DNA of 64,000 nucleotides from Candidatus Crickella equi (lineage in GTDB: Bacteria; Bacillota; Clostridia; Peptostreptococcales; Anaerovoracaceae): assembly GCA_018064755.1 (NCBI GenBank), contig JAGHUP010000002.1:1-64000 (forward strand), read 5' to 3'. A program made the position numbers and the translations under genes. Position 1 is the first letter of the stretch; each line of letters opens with the position of its first letter. The notes under the pieces are model-generated. The model saw only the letters and a list, made by a program, of their open reading frames with translations. It ran no database searches and was not told the origin of the DNA. Positions 1 to 8,963 of this stretch are shown here, one piece after another.

Positions 1-93
1 GGGAGTATGTGGGAATCGAACCCACCCGGGAGGCTTCTAACCCCCTACAACGGTTTTGAAGACCGCGAGGCACACCAGCACCTATCTACCCCC
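1..93 (-). tRNA. selC: tRNA-Sec (anticodon UCA), 3' discriminator/CCA lies outside the window
   Basis: Reverse complement GGGGGTAGATAGGTGCTGGTGTGCCTCGCGGTCTTCAAAACCGTTGTAGGGGGTTAGAAGCCTCCCGGGTGGGTTCGATTCCCACATACTCCC: anticodon loop CTTCAAA (TCA), long variable arm GGGGG..CCTCC, T-arm GTGGGTTCGATTCCCAC. Confidence 0.93.
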
Positions 94-276
94 AAGTCGT
101 AATCGTGCCAGATAATAATACCGAAAAACTTGCGGAATTTCAAGGATTTCTTACGATTCGTGCCCCACTCATCATGTATTATGAAAAAATGCTCCAATTG
201 CACCAATTGTGATATACTTATACCGATAATGACATAGCAGTGTGGCCTTGTCAGGCCATGCGCTGAAAGGAATATT

Positions 277-1104
277 ATGGAAATTGCTCTGAAGAATATG
301 ATTGATGGCGCGACTGCCTATCTGAAGACTAAGGGAATCGAGCGCGCGGAGGTCGGAATGGTTCTGGGAAGCGGACTGAATGATTTTGCGGACAGAATTG
401 AGAATCCGATTGTTGTGCCTTATGCTGAGATTCCGGGTTTCAGAACTACGGCGGTGCAGGGCCACAAGGGAGAGGTTATTTACGGCGACATCGATGGCAA
501 GAAAGTTATCGCGCTCGCGGGAAGATTCCATTTCTATGAAGGATTCGAGATGCAGCTGGTTACGCTGCCGGTTCGTGTGCTGATCAAGCTGGGAATCAAG
601 CGTTTCATCATTACGAATGCCGCTGGCGTTATCAATAAGGATTGGCAGATGTGCGACCTGATGTTGATTAGCGATCACATCAATCTGTCCGGCGACAATC
701 CGCTGCGCGGTGAGAATCTTGAGGCGTTCGGTCCGAGATTCCCTGACATGTCCGATACTTATAACAAAGCGCTCCGTAAGAAGATTCTTGCGGCAGCTAG
801 CGAGAAGGGCATCACTTTGCGTGAGGGCGTGTATACGATGATGGCCGGCCCTTCATTCGAGACACCTGCAGAGATTAATTTCCTGAGAATTATTGGCGCT
901 GATGCCGTTGGAATGTCTAGCGTTCCGGAGGCTATTGTGGCTAACCAGGCCGGCCTGGAAATTGTTGGAATCTCATTCCTGGCTAACTGGGGTGCAGGTC
1001 TTAGTGATAAGCCAATTGATGGACAAGAAATATTCGATAACAGAAAATACATTGCAGATACATTTGCAGAGGTGCTGCACATCGCGGCAACTATTGAGGC
1101 GTAA
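277..1104 (+). CDS. punA: purine-nucleoside phosphorylase
   Basis: ORF with VLGSGL, GHKGEV, AGRFHFYEG, TNAAG, MMAGPSFETPAEI motifs of trimeric PNP. Confidence 0.93.
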   Translation: MEIALKNMIDGATAYLKTKGIERAEVGMVLGSGLNDFADRIENPIVVPYAEIPGFRTTAVQGHKGEVIYGDIDGKKVIALAGRFHFYEGFEMQLVTLPVRVLIKLGIKRFIITNAAGVINKDWQMCDLMLISDHINLSGDNPLRGENLEAFGPRFPDMSDTYNKALRKKILAAASEKGITLREGVYTMMAGPSFETPAEINFLRIIGADAVGMSSVPEAIVANQAGLEIVGISFLANWGAGLSDKPIDGQEIFDNRKYIADTFAEVLHIAATIEA

Positions 1105-1155
1105 GAAAGGAAGCGACCCGGCGGCGCCGAGTCGCAACATAACAGGAGGCACAAG

Positions 1156-1731
1156 ATGTCAGAAGTTTTAACAAGAGATAAGGCGTGGGAAATCCTTAAC
1201 AAGCACGTTAAGGGTGAGAACTATATCACACACAGCATGGCAGTTGAAGCCATCATGAAGGGACTCGCTAAGAGACTCGCTCCGGACGAGGTAGAGTATT
1301 GGGGAATTTGTGGACTGCTCCACGACCTCGATGAGGAAACTTGTCCATGGAGAGAGGACCTGTCAACTCACGGCCCAACTTCCAAGAAGATCCTGATTGA
1401 TGAGGGATACGATGATGAGAGAATGGCAAATGCCATCATGGCTCACAACCCAACTTGCGGCAAGAACCCAGAGACTACTCTGGAGTATGCTCTGATTGCA
1501 GCTGATCCAATGTCAGGATTCGTTAAGGCTGTTGCTCAGATTTATCCGGATAAGAAACTGGCTAGCGTTAAGCACAAATCCGTTGCTAAGAGATACAACG
1601 AGTCAAGATTTGCGGCCGGCGCAAATAGACAGTTTATGATGGAGATTGAGAAGACTGGAATTACTTGGGATGAGTTCATTGATATCGCAATTGAATCAAT
1701 GCTTGAAATCGCAGAGGAGATTGGCCTGTAA
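1156..1731 (+). CDS. HD-domain (HDIG-type) hydrolase
   Basis: HxxxxxAIMKGLAKRL...GLLHDLDEE HD motif. Confidence 0.8.
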   Translation: MSEVLTRDKAWEILNKHVKGENYITHSMAVEAIMKGLAKRLAPDEVEYWGICGLLHDLDEETCPWREDLSTHGPTSKKILIDEGYDDERMANAIMAHNPTCGKNPETTLEYALIAADPMSGFVKAVAQIYPDKKLASVKHKSVAKRYNESRFAAGANRQFMMEIEKTGITWDEFIDIAIESMLEIAEEIGL

Positions 1732-1979
1732 TGTTCGTATATTATCCACAGGGCGTTTGCTCACAGATGATTGAAGTCGACCTTGACGGCGACGTAATTA
1801 AAGAAGTTAAATTTACCGGCGGATGCCATGGAAACCTCCAGGCGGTATCCAAACTGGTAGTTGGAATGACTGTAGATGAGGCTTGTGAGAAGCTGGAAGG
1901 CATCCGCTGCGGCTTTAAGCCGACATCATGTGCTGACCAGATGTGCAAGGCACTTAAAGCAGCACGCTCAGCAGAGTAA
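1731..1979 (+). CDS. TSCPD domain-containing small protein
   Basis: PQGVCSQMIEVDLDGDVIKEVKFTGGCHGNLQAVSKLVVGM...IRCGFKPTSCADQ: TSCPD motif. Confidence 0.8.
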   Translation: MFVYYPQGVCSQMIEVDLDGDVIKEVKFTGGCHGNLQAVSKLVVGMTVDEACEKLEGIRCGFKPTSCADQMCKALKAARSAE

Positions 1980-2096
1980 AAAGCTTAAACAATCTAAAAC
2001 TGCTTTATAAAACGTGTTTTATGCCAAAAATGCTACCCTATCTTCCGTTTTTAACAGCGGTTAGTACGCATTTTTGATAACATGGCAAGAAATAAT

Positions 2097-2140
2097 GATA
2101 CCTATCTACTGTTTTTTAGCAGATAGGTATCTTCTTTTTA
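2097..2140 (+). terminator. intrinsic terminator-like hairpin
   Basis: GATACCTATCT...AGATAGGTATC 11-bp stem followed by TTCTTTTTA. Confidence 0.6.
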
Positions 2141-2256
2141 CCCAAAACGAACTATTTTTATGTGCTATTCAATGAATAATAGTTCATTTTTAATAAAAAC
2201 GATGACTAACACGTGTTAATTTGACGAAATAGGTACTCTTTTTTAGCATAAAAGGT

Positions 2257-2289
2257 AGGCAATTGCATCAATATTCTGGGCAATTGCCT
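2257..2289 (-). terminator. terminator-like hairpin downstream of asd
   Basis: AGGCAATTGC / GCAATTGCCT perfect 10-bp stem just past the asd stop. Confidence 0.5.
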
Positions 2290-2294
2290 TCGTA

Positions 2295-3320
2295 TTACTT
2301 AATCAGCAGCTCGGCGATCTGGACTGCGTTAGTTGCAGCACCTTTTCTAACCTGATCGCCGCAGCACCAGAGGTTGATGCCGTTCTCGTTGGCCAGATCG
2401 CGGCGGATGCGGCCGACATAGACGAGATCCTGGTTGGATGTCTCGAGTGGCATTGGGTAGATATGGTTATCGCCGTCATCATAGAGCTTGCAACCGGCCG
2501 CATCGGCAATTGCTTTGCGAACGGCATCTAGCTCGAGTTTTTCTTCTGTTATTACGCAGGCGCTGATCGCGTGGGAACGCTCAACAGGAACACGTACGCA
2601 AGTGCAGCTAACGTTCAGCTCTGGAAGATGCATGATTTTGCGGCCCTCATTCTGGAGCTTCATCTCTTCACTTGAGTAGCCGTTCTCGCCAAATCCACCA
2701 ATCTGTGGAATCAGGTTGAAAGCAATCTGATGCTGGAATACCTTAGGCTCGGCTTTGACGCCGTAATAAACGCCCTCTTCTCCAGCATTTCGGCCCGCAA
2801 TTACCTGCTCTGACTGAGCGTACATTTCCTTAGGGCCGGCAGCGCCAGCGCCACTTGTTGCCTGATAAGTTGAAGCGTACATGTACTTGATTGGGCTCAG
2901 CTGGTTGATTGCATTGACAGCAACCAAAGTGATGATTGTTGAGCAGTTAGGGTTGGAAATGATTCCGTTGTGCTTGAGTGCGTCCTCAGGATTAATCTCA
3001 GGAACTACCAGTGGAACATCCGGATCAAGACGGAAAGCGCTTGAATTATCAACGAAAACAGCTCCTGCTGCTTTGATGTGAGGTGCCATCGCTTGTGCGA
3101 TGTCGTTCTCGCTTGCGCCGAGAACGATGTCCAGCCCCTCGAAAGCTTCAGGGCAAGTGCGCTGGACAGTCACCTCACCGAATGGTGTCTGCAGCTTCTT
3201 GCCTTCTGATCTCTCACTAGCCAGGCATCTCAGCTCATCAATTGGGAAATTTCTCTCTCCCAGAATCTTTATCATTTCTTGGCCGACTGCACCAGTCGCA
3301 CCCATAATTCCTACTTTCAT
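2295..3320 (-). CDS. asd: aspartate-semialdehyde dehydrogenase
   Basis: MKVGIMGATGAVGQEMIKIL, SNPNCSTI motif, full length. Confidence 0.95.
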   Translation of the reverse strand: MKVGIMGATGAVGQEMIKILGERNFPIDELRCLASERSEGKKLQTPFGEVTVQRTCPEAFEGLDIVLGASENDIAQAMAPHIKAAGAVFVDNSSAFRLDPDVPLVVPEINPEDALKHNGIISNPNCSTIITLVAVNAINQLSPIKYMYASTYQATSGAGAAGPKEMYAQSEQVIAGRNAGEEGVYYGVKAEPKVFQHQIAFNLIPQIGGFGENGYSSEEMKLQNEGRKIMHLPELNVSCTCVRVPVERSHAISACVITEEKLELDAVRKAIADAAGCKLYDDGDNHIYPMPLETSNQDLVYVGRIRRDLANENGINLWCCGDQVRKGAATNAVQIAELLIK

Positions 3321-3339
3321 TATTGTTCTCCTCTCAAGG

Positions 3340-3397
3340 ACTGTCCCAAAACTGACATTTTCGACAGATATGGACCGGCCCGGTTTTACATTGCGAA
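3340..3397. repeat. short interspersed repeat, family D copy 1 with adjacent C-type half arm
   Basis: GACTGTCCC..CGACAGATATGGACCGGCCCGGTTTTACATT; near-identical block recurs at 29121-29155. Confidence 0.8.
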
Positions 3398-4708
3398 ACT
3401 GTCATACAAGATTTTGACTGTTTTGTTGAAGTCGTCTGTGTAGACGCCGATCATGATTGTGATCTCGTCAGCGCCCTGCTCGATTGTTCTGATGTTGATG
3501 TTGTTGTCTCCGAGTGCACCGAAGATGCGACCGGAAACGCCTGTCCTGTAAGCCATCTGGCGACCTACGATTGCGATGATGCTGACGCCTTCTGTGATGT
3601 CGCATCTATCGATCTGAGTTTCCTCACGCAGGGCGGCCATAATCTCGTACTTTTTGCCCTCGATGGCGTCGCTTGGAACGACTACGGAAAGGCTGTCCAC
3701 GCCGGATGGAATCTGTTCAACCGGCACGTCGAACTTGTCGAAAATAGCCAGAACTTTGCGCATCAGGATGATCTTATCCTCGCCCAGGCTGGATTCGTAA
3801 ATGTTGACGATTGAGAAGTCCTTCTTGCCGGCGATACCGGTGATGAAACGGTCCTTCTCTTCCTGGCTGTCCTGCTCGAAATCCTCGCGGATGATGGTGC
3901 CCGGATTGTCAGGCTCGTTGGTATTTCTGATGTTGACCGGAATGTCCTTGATACGAACTGGCAGTATTGTGTCCTCGTGCAAAACCGCTGCGCCCATGTA
4001 GGACAGCGCACGCAGCTCGTCATATGTCACGTGCTCGATAGTCTTAGGATTGTCGACGATACGCGGATCGACCATTTTGATGCCATTGACGTCAGTCCAG
4101 TTCTCGTAGACGGTAGCCTTAACAGCAGCTGCCGCAATGGCTCCGGTTATATCCGAACCGCCACGGCTGAAGACTTTAATCTCGCCGTTAGGCATAGCGC
4201 CGTAGAAACCAGGCGTTACAATCTTGCCGTACACCTCGTACAGCTCGCGGAGGTTGTCCTCGGACTTGTTCAGGTCGGCCTCGCCCTTGAAATTGAAGAC
4301 CAGCCAATCTGCTGCGTCGACGAATTTGAAGCCAAGGTATTCGGCCATCAGCATAGCGTTGAAGTACTCACCTCTTGAAGCGATATAGTCGACGCTGGTT
4401 CTCTTATTCATCTCATCGAAAACTTTGTTGATCTCGGCCTCGATGCCAATGTCGATACCGCACTCGCGCTCGATCTCAACGTATCTGTCAACGATCATCT
4501 TTCTGATGTTGTCGAATGGAACATCGTATTTCAGATGAGCGTGGCAGAGGTACAGCAGATCTGTTATCTTGCTGTCTTCTGAATTGCGACGGCCCGGCGC
4601 AGAAACAACCACTATCTGGCGGCTCCCGTCGGACTCTACTATATTCTTAACTTTGGCGAACTGCGAGCTATCTGACAGGCTCGAGCCGCCGAACTTTAAA
4701 ACTTTCAT
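3386..4708 (-). CDS. lysC: aspartate kinase
   Basis: KFGGSSLSDS, SRGGSDITG, C-terminal ACT-like region. Confidence 0.94.
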   Translation of the reverse strand: MKVLKFGGSSLSDSSQFAKVKNIVESDGSRQIVVVSAPGRRNSEDSKITDLLYLCHAHLKYDVPFDNIRKMIVDRYVEIERECGIDIGIEAEINKVFDEMNKRTSVDYIASRGEYFNAMLMAEYLGFKFVDAADWLVFNFKGEADLNKSEDNLRELYEVYGKIVTPGFYGAMPNGEIKVFSRGGSDITGAIAAAAVKATVYENWTDVNGIKMVDPRIVDNPKTIEHVTYDELRALSYMGAAVLHEDTILPVRIKDIPVNIRNTNEPDNPGTIIREDFEQDSQEEKDRFITGIAGKKDFSIVNIYESSLGEDKIILMRKVLAIFDKFDVPVEQIPSGVDSLSVVVPSDAIEGKKYEIMAALREETQIDRCDITEGVSIIAIVGRQMAYRTGVSGRIFGALGDNNINIRTIEQGADEITIMIGVYTDDFNKTVKILYDSFAM

Positions 4709-4710
4709 TT

Positions 4711-4782
4711 TGTACCTCTCAGCCCGTTCCTAACTGGTGCATTTTTGATAATGCACCAGTTAGGAACGGGCTAAGAGGTGCA
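4711..4782. repeat. palindromic repeat family A, copy 1
   Basis: TGTACCTCTCAGCCCGTTCCTAACTGGTGCATT / AATGCACCAGTTAGGAACGGGCTAAGAGGTGCA inverted arms. Confidence 0.9.
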
Positions 4783-4789
4783 TTTTATT

Positions 4790-5917
4790 CTACTTAATTG
4801 CTGCGAAGAAGATATCTACGCCGCCTTCCTTAATTGCGCTGGCGAGGTGGTGCATTTCCAGAACCGATGTTGGCTTGGTAATGCCCTGGCTATCAGCGGT
4901 ACGAACGTAATATCTATGTTCCTCGGCATTGTTGTCAACGATCATTGGCAGACTGGTGTAAATGTGGTGCTGCGGACCGCCTTCGAGGATGTCGATGCAG
5001 TCCTGAATTACAGATTCACCGGTCGGCAGCATTCCAGCTCCCTGTCCATAGAAGCTCTGAGTGCCGATGCTCTCACCTACGAGCGTAATCAGGTTGTTGT
5101 TAGTCTTAACGTTGGCTTCGAGCGAGTCAGGTCCGAAGAGCGTCGGCTCAACGTATGCAGCGATTCTGTTATCGCCTACCTTCTTGACGTTCATCATCAG
5201 TTTGCAGGTGTAGCCCCTGTCGTTGAACCACTTGATGTCCTTGGCTGTGATGCCATCGATGCCTGCGCATGGTACACTCTCTTCGCTAATTACTGTGCTG
5301 AAAGCGATATTAGCGGAGATGACTGTTTTGCGCAAAGTGTCGGTTCCTTCAACGTCGGCAGCTGGATTAGCCTCAGCGTATCCGAGCTCCTGAGCGGTCT
5401 TGAGGATATCGTCGTAATCAACGCCGTCAGTGTGCATCGCATCGAGGATGTAGTTGCAGGTGCCGTTTACGATACCGCGAACCTCGAGGATGTCGTCGCA
5501 ACGAGTTGTTCTACTTAAATTATATAGCCATGGAATTCCGCCGCCTGCAGTTGCAGTATATTTGAGCTGAACGCCGTTCTCGTTAGCAACGCACATCAGC
5601 TCGTCATAGCAAGCGCTGATGAGATTCTTGTTAGGAGTGACTACGTGTTTGCCCGCATTAAGGCAAGCAAGGACATAGGTTCTAGCTGGCTCAACGCCAC
5701 CCATGCACTCGATAACGCAATCGATGCGTTCGTCCTCCCAGATCTTCTCAGGATTGGTTGTAAACAAACCGATCTTGCCGTCCTCTACGAGCATAGGTTC
5801 ATACTCAGGGCGAAGTCTTCTCGAGAAAATCTTTACAATCTCAATACCCTTGGTGTTCTTGGCAATCTTGTAAGCGCCGCAACCAACGGTTCCGAATCCC
5901 ATAATTCCAACTTTCAT
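4790..5917 (-). CDS. hom: homoserine dehydrogenase (no C-terminal ACT domain evident)
   Basis: GFGTVGCGAYKI, TPNKNLIS, GIVNGTCNYILD, ELGYAEANPAADVEGTD. Confidence 0.93.
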   Translation of the reverse strand: MKVGIMGFGTVGCGAYKIAKNTKGIEIVKIFSRRLRPEYEPMLVEDGKIGLFTTNPEKIWEDERIDCVIECMGGVEPARTYVLACLNAGKHVVTPNKNLISACYDELMCVANENGVQLKYTATAGGGIPWLYNLSRTTRCDDILEVRGIVNGTCNYILDAMHTDGVDYDDILKTAQELGYAEANPAADVEGTDTLRKTVISANIAFSTVISEESVPCAGIDGITAKDIKWFNDRGYTCKLMMNVKKVGDNRIAAYVEPTLFGPDSLEANVKTNNNLITLVGESIGTQSFYGQGAGMLPTGESVIQDCIDILEGGPQHHIYTSLPMIVDNNAEEHRYYVRTADSQGITKPTSVLEMHHLASAIKEGGVDIFFAAIK

Positions 5918-5933
5918 CTGTTATTCCTTCCTC

Positions 5934-5993
5934 TGCAACAACGGGTCAGACCTAAGTTGCAGGATTGCAACTTAGGTCTGACCCGTTGTTGCA
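5934..5993. repeat. palindromic repeat family B, copy 1
   Basis: Perfect 28-bp stem TGCAACAACGGGTCAGACCTAAGTTGCA with GGAT loop. Confidence 0.92.
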
Positions 5994-6110
5994 AAACTAA
6001 ATTCTTCTCTCGCGAACAGATTATTTATTGTGTCCGCAAAATAAAAACACTTGTCTTTTCACAATGAATAATGTATCATAAAAACACAAGTTTTTCAAGA
6101 GGAGTACGAC

Positions 6111-7571
6111 ATGATTAATTATATTAGTACAAGAAATTCAAATCACAAGATTACATCATCCAAGGCTATTCTGAATGGTCAGGCGCCGGACGGCGGACTG
6201 TACATTCCGGACAATCTGGAGGCTATCAAGCTGGATTACCATGAGGTAACTAGCAAGGATTTCCGTGGAATGGCCAAGGTGGTATGGAATAAATTCTTCC
6301 CGGATTACGGGGAAGCCGTTATCGACGAGTTGGTCGAGAAGAGTTATAAGGATAAGTTCAGTAGTGATGCCATCACTCCGCTGGCCAAGGTCGGCGATAA
6401 GGGCTATGTTCTCGAGCTCTATCACGGTCCAACTGCTGCTTTCAAGGACGTTGCCCTCTCGGCACTTCCTAACCTCTTAACCAAAGCAAGAGAGATGAAT
6501 GATTTCAAGGACGAGATTCTGATTCTTACAGCAACGTCCGGTGATACTGGTTCCGCTGCCCTCTGTGGATTTAGCGATGTTCCAGGTACCAAAATCATCG
6601 TATTCTATCCTGATGGCGGAGTTAGCGAGACACAGAAGCTCCAGATGGTGACGGCTGCGGGCGCTAATACTTGCGCTTGTGCTATTAAGGGCAATTTCGA
6701 TGACGCCCAGACTGGCGTCAAGAAGTTGTTCAAGGAGATTCCACAGCCGGCAGCCGGCGTTAGTCTATCGAGTGCGAATTCGATTAATATCGGAAGACTT
6801 GTTCCACAAGTCGTCTACTACTTCGCAGCTTACAAGCAGCTCGTAGATCTCGGCGCAATCGCTGATGGCGACAAAGTGGACTTCACAGTACCTACTGGTA
6901 ATTTTGGCGATATCATGGCCGGATACTTCGCTATGAAGATGGGACTCCCTGTTAACAAGCTCATCTGCGCGTCCAACAAGAACGACGTTCTGACTGAGTT
7001 CCTGGAGACTGGCCATTACGATAGAAAGCGTACATTCTACAAGACTACTTCCCCATCCATGGATATTCTTGTCAGCAGCAACCTTGAGCGTCTGCTGTAT
7101 TACATCTGCGGTGAGGAACACACTGTTAAATATATGAAGGAGCTGGCCGAAAACGGTGAGTACCAGATCACTCCAGCTGAGCTCGCAGAGATTCAGTCCG
7201 TTTTCGTTGGACTCGCTGCTAGTGACGAGGAAGGCTCCTCAGCAATTGGACGCATATATAATGAAGAGAATTATCTGATGGATACACATACTTCCATCGC
7301 TTGGAGTTGCTATGAGAAGTACAGCTCGGCCGCATCAAGCTCTGTAGCCAACGTTGTCCTCAGCACAGCTTCCCCTTACAAATTCTGCGCTAGCGTTCTC
7401 AAGGCTCTCGAACTGCCAACAGCTTCTGACCGCGAGAACATGGCAAAATGCCACGAAGCAACTGGAGCTCCTATCCCAGGCGGCCTCGCAGGCATCTTCG
7501 AGCGTCCAATTCATCACACAGACGTAATCGAGATCTCAGATATGAAGGACTATGTAATTAAGAGGTGCTAA
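6111..7571 (+). CDS. thrC: threonine synthase
   Basis: YISTRNSN, APDGGLYIP, YHGPTAAFKDVALSALP, TATSGDTGSAAL. Confidence 0.95.
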   Translation: MINYISTRNSNHKITSSKAILNGQAPDGGLYIPDNLEAIKLDYHEVTSKDFRGMAKVVWNKFFPDYGEAVIDELVEKSYKDKFSSDAITPLAKVGDKGYVLELYHGPTAAFKDVALSALPNLLTKAREMNDFKDEILILTATSGDTGSAALCGFSDVPGTKIIVFYPDGGVSETQKLQMVTAAGANTCACAIKGNFDDAQTGVKKLFKEIPQPAAGVSLSSANSINIGRLVPQVVYYFAAYKQLVDLGAIADGDKVDFTVPTGNFGDIMAGYFAMKMGLPVNKLICASNKNDVLTEFLETGHYDRKRTFYKTTSPSMDILVSSNLERLLYYICGEEHTVKYMKELAENGEYQITPAELAEIQSVFVGLAASDEEGSSAIGRIYNEENYLMDTHTSIAWSCYEKYSSAASSSVANVVLSTASPYKFCASVLKALELPTASDRENMAKCHEATGAPIPGGLAGIFERPIHHTDVIEISDMKDYVIKRC

Positions 7572-7572
7572 T

Positions 7573-8010
7573 ATGCAAGGTAAATACATGGTTGTAGACA
7601 AAGCCCTCCTCCCTTCCTATTGCGAGAAGGTAATCGAGGCAAGACAGCTGCTGGACGACGGCCTGGCTAAGGACGTCAGCGAAGCCGTTAAGAAAGTCGG
7701 CATCTCCCGCAGCACTTTCTACAAATACAAAGATATGGTTCGCGAAATGAGTACCATTTCTATGGGCCGTCATGCTATAATTTCAATGATGATGTCTCAC
7801 AGAGTCGGAGTTCTCTGGACTGTGCTCCGCATCATCTCCAACTATGATTACAGCGTGTGGACAATCACTCAGAATCCGCCTGTAGACTCCAAAGCAAACG
7901 TGGTCATCACACTTGACCTCGGTGAGGATGCAGACTCTCTGGATGACATGCTGAAAGAAATCGCCCAGGTAGCCGGCCTTTCAAGGATCCAGCTCCTCGG
8001 CATCGATTAA
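7573..8010 (+). CDS. ACT domain-containing protein (PheB-like/UPF0735)
   Basis: N-terminal HTH-like segment plus ACT-like C-terminus (HRVGVLWTVLRIISNYDYSVWTITQNPPVD). Confidence 0.82.
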   Translation: MQGKYMVVDKALLPSYCEKVIEARQLLDDGLAKDVSEAVKKVGISRSTFYKYKDMVREMSTISMGRHAIISMMMSHRVGVLWTVLRIISNYDYSVWTITQNPPVDSKANVVITLDLGEDADSLDDMLKEIAQVAGLSRIQLLGID

Positions 8011-8012
8011 TA

Positions 8013-8067
8013 TTGCAACAGCGGGTCAGACCTAAATTGCAGAATTGCAACAAAGGGACAGACCTAG
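8013..8067. repeat. repeat family B, copy 2 (with C-type tail AAAGGGACAGACCT)
   Basis: TGCAACAGCGGGTCAGACCTAAATTGCAGAATTGCAACAAAGGGACAGACCTAGG. Confidence 0.88.
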
Positions 8068-8078
8068 GAGGTAATTAA

Positions 8079-8963
8079 TTGGATTTTAAACAAATAGAGG
8101 CATTTGTAAATGTCGTAAGGTACAAGAGTTTTAGTAAGGCAGCAGATGCTACCTTCTTCACGCAGCCAACAATCAGCGCGCACATTCAGAATCTGGAGAA
8201 AGAGCTTGATGTTAAGCTCCTGAACCGTAATGGTCGCAGCGTTGAAATGACAACTCAGGGAAGTGAATTCTACAAATACGCAATCGAGATGATCAACGCT
8301 CGTTCCGCAGCTCTCAATGCAATGGGCGCTGGCGAGGACTCCGTTTCCGGAATTCTCGAGATCCAGACATCTTCGATTCCTGCCGTAACCTTCCTCCCTG
8401 ACCTTCTGGCTGATTTCCGCAAGGAACACAAGGAGATCAAGTACTATGTTTCGGTTTCCGACACAGAGACGGTTGTCGACAACATCATCGACCGCCGTGG
8501 CGAGCTGGGATTTATCGGTGATAAGGTTGTCAGCAGTGCAATCGAATCCACCAAGATTGCGCATGACAAAACGGTCATGATTGCGCCGAAGTCTTTCGGT
8601 CTGTCGGGTAACATCTCTCTCGACAAAGCCAGCGAGCTTCCGTTCATATGGCGTGAGACCGGTTCTGCAACGCGCAAAACGTTCGAAGCCGCTGCGGTAG
8701 CTCACGGTCTCGACAAAACGAGCTTTGAGGTCGCTGCCCTCTTCAATGACATCGACTCCATCGTTCGTGCCGTTGAATCCGGCCTCGGCGTTGCGGTAAT
8801 TTCCGAAAACATCGCATCCCGCCTCGGCGACAGAGTATCTGCACTCAACATCGACGACTTCGGCGAAGAGCGTTCCTTCTACCTCATCAAACTGAAGAAC
8901 GCCTCCCTTTCACCAACCGCCGAAGCCTTCTATCAATACATAGCAACTATTCAATTCCCTTAA
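8079..8963 (+). CDS. LysR-family transcriptional regulator (TTG start)
   Basis: MDFKQIEAFVNVVRYKSFSKAADATFFTQPTISAHIQNLEKELDVKLLNR; AGGAGGT upstream. Confidence 0.9.
   Translation: MDFKQIEAFVNVVRYKSFSKAADATFFTQPTISAHIQNLEKELDVKLLNRNGRSVEMTTQGSEFYKYAIEMINARSAALNAMGAGEDSVSGILEIQTSSIPAVTFLPDLLADFRKEHKEIKYYVSVSDTETVVDNIIDRRGELGFIGDKVVSSAIESTKIAHDKTVMIAPKSFGLSGNISLDKASELPFIWRETGSATRKTFEAAAVAHGLDKTSFEVAALFNDIDSIVRAVESGLGVAVISENIASRLGDRVSALNIDDFGEERSFYLIKLKNASLSPTAEAFYQYIATIQFP

Noticed and set aside
172-678. 168-aa minus-strand ORF (and many similar shadow ORFs, e.g. 759-1202, 4778-5518, 8064-8705, 32951-34129)
   Set aside because: They lie antisense to well-supported conserved genes, have no family resemblance and probably reflect codon bias.
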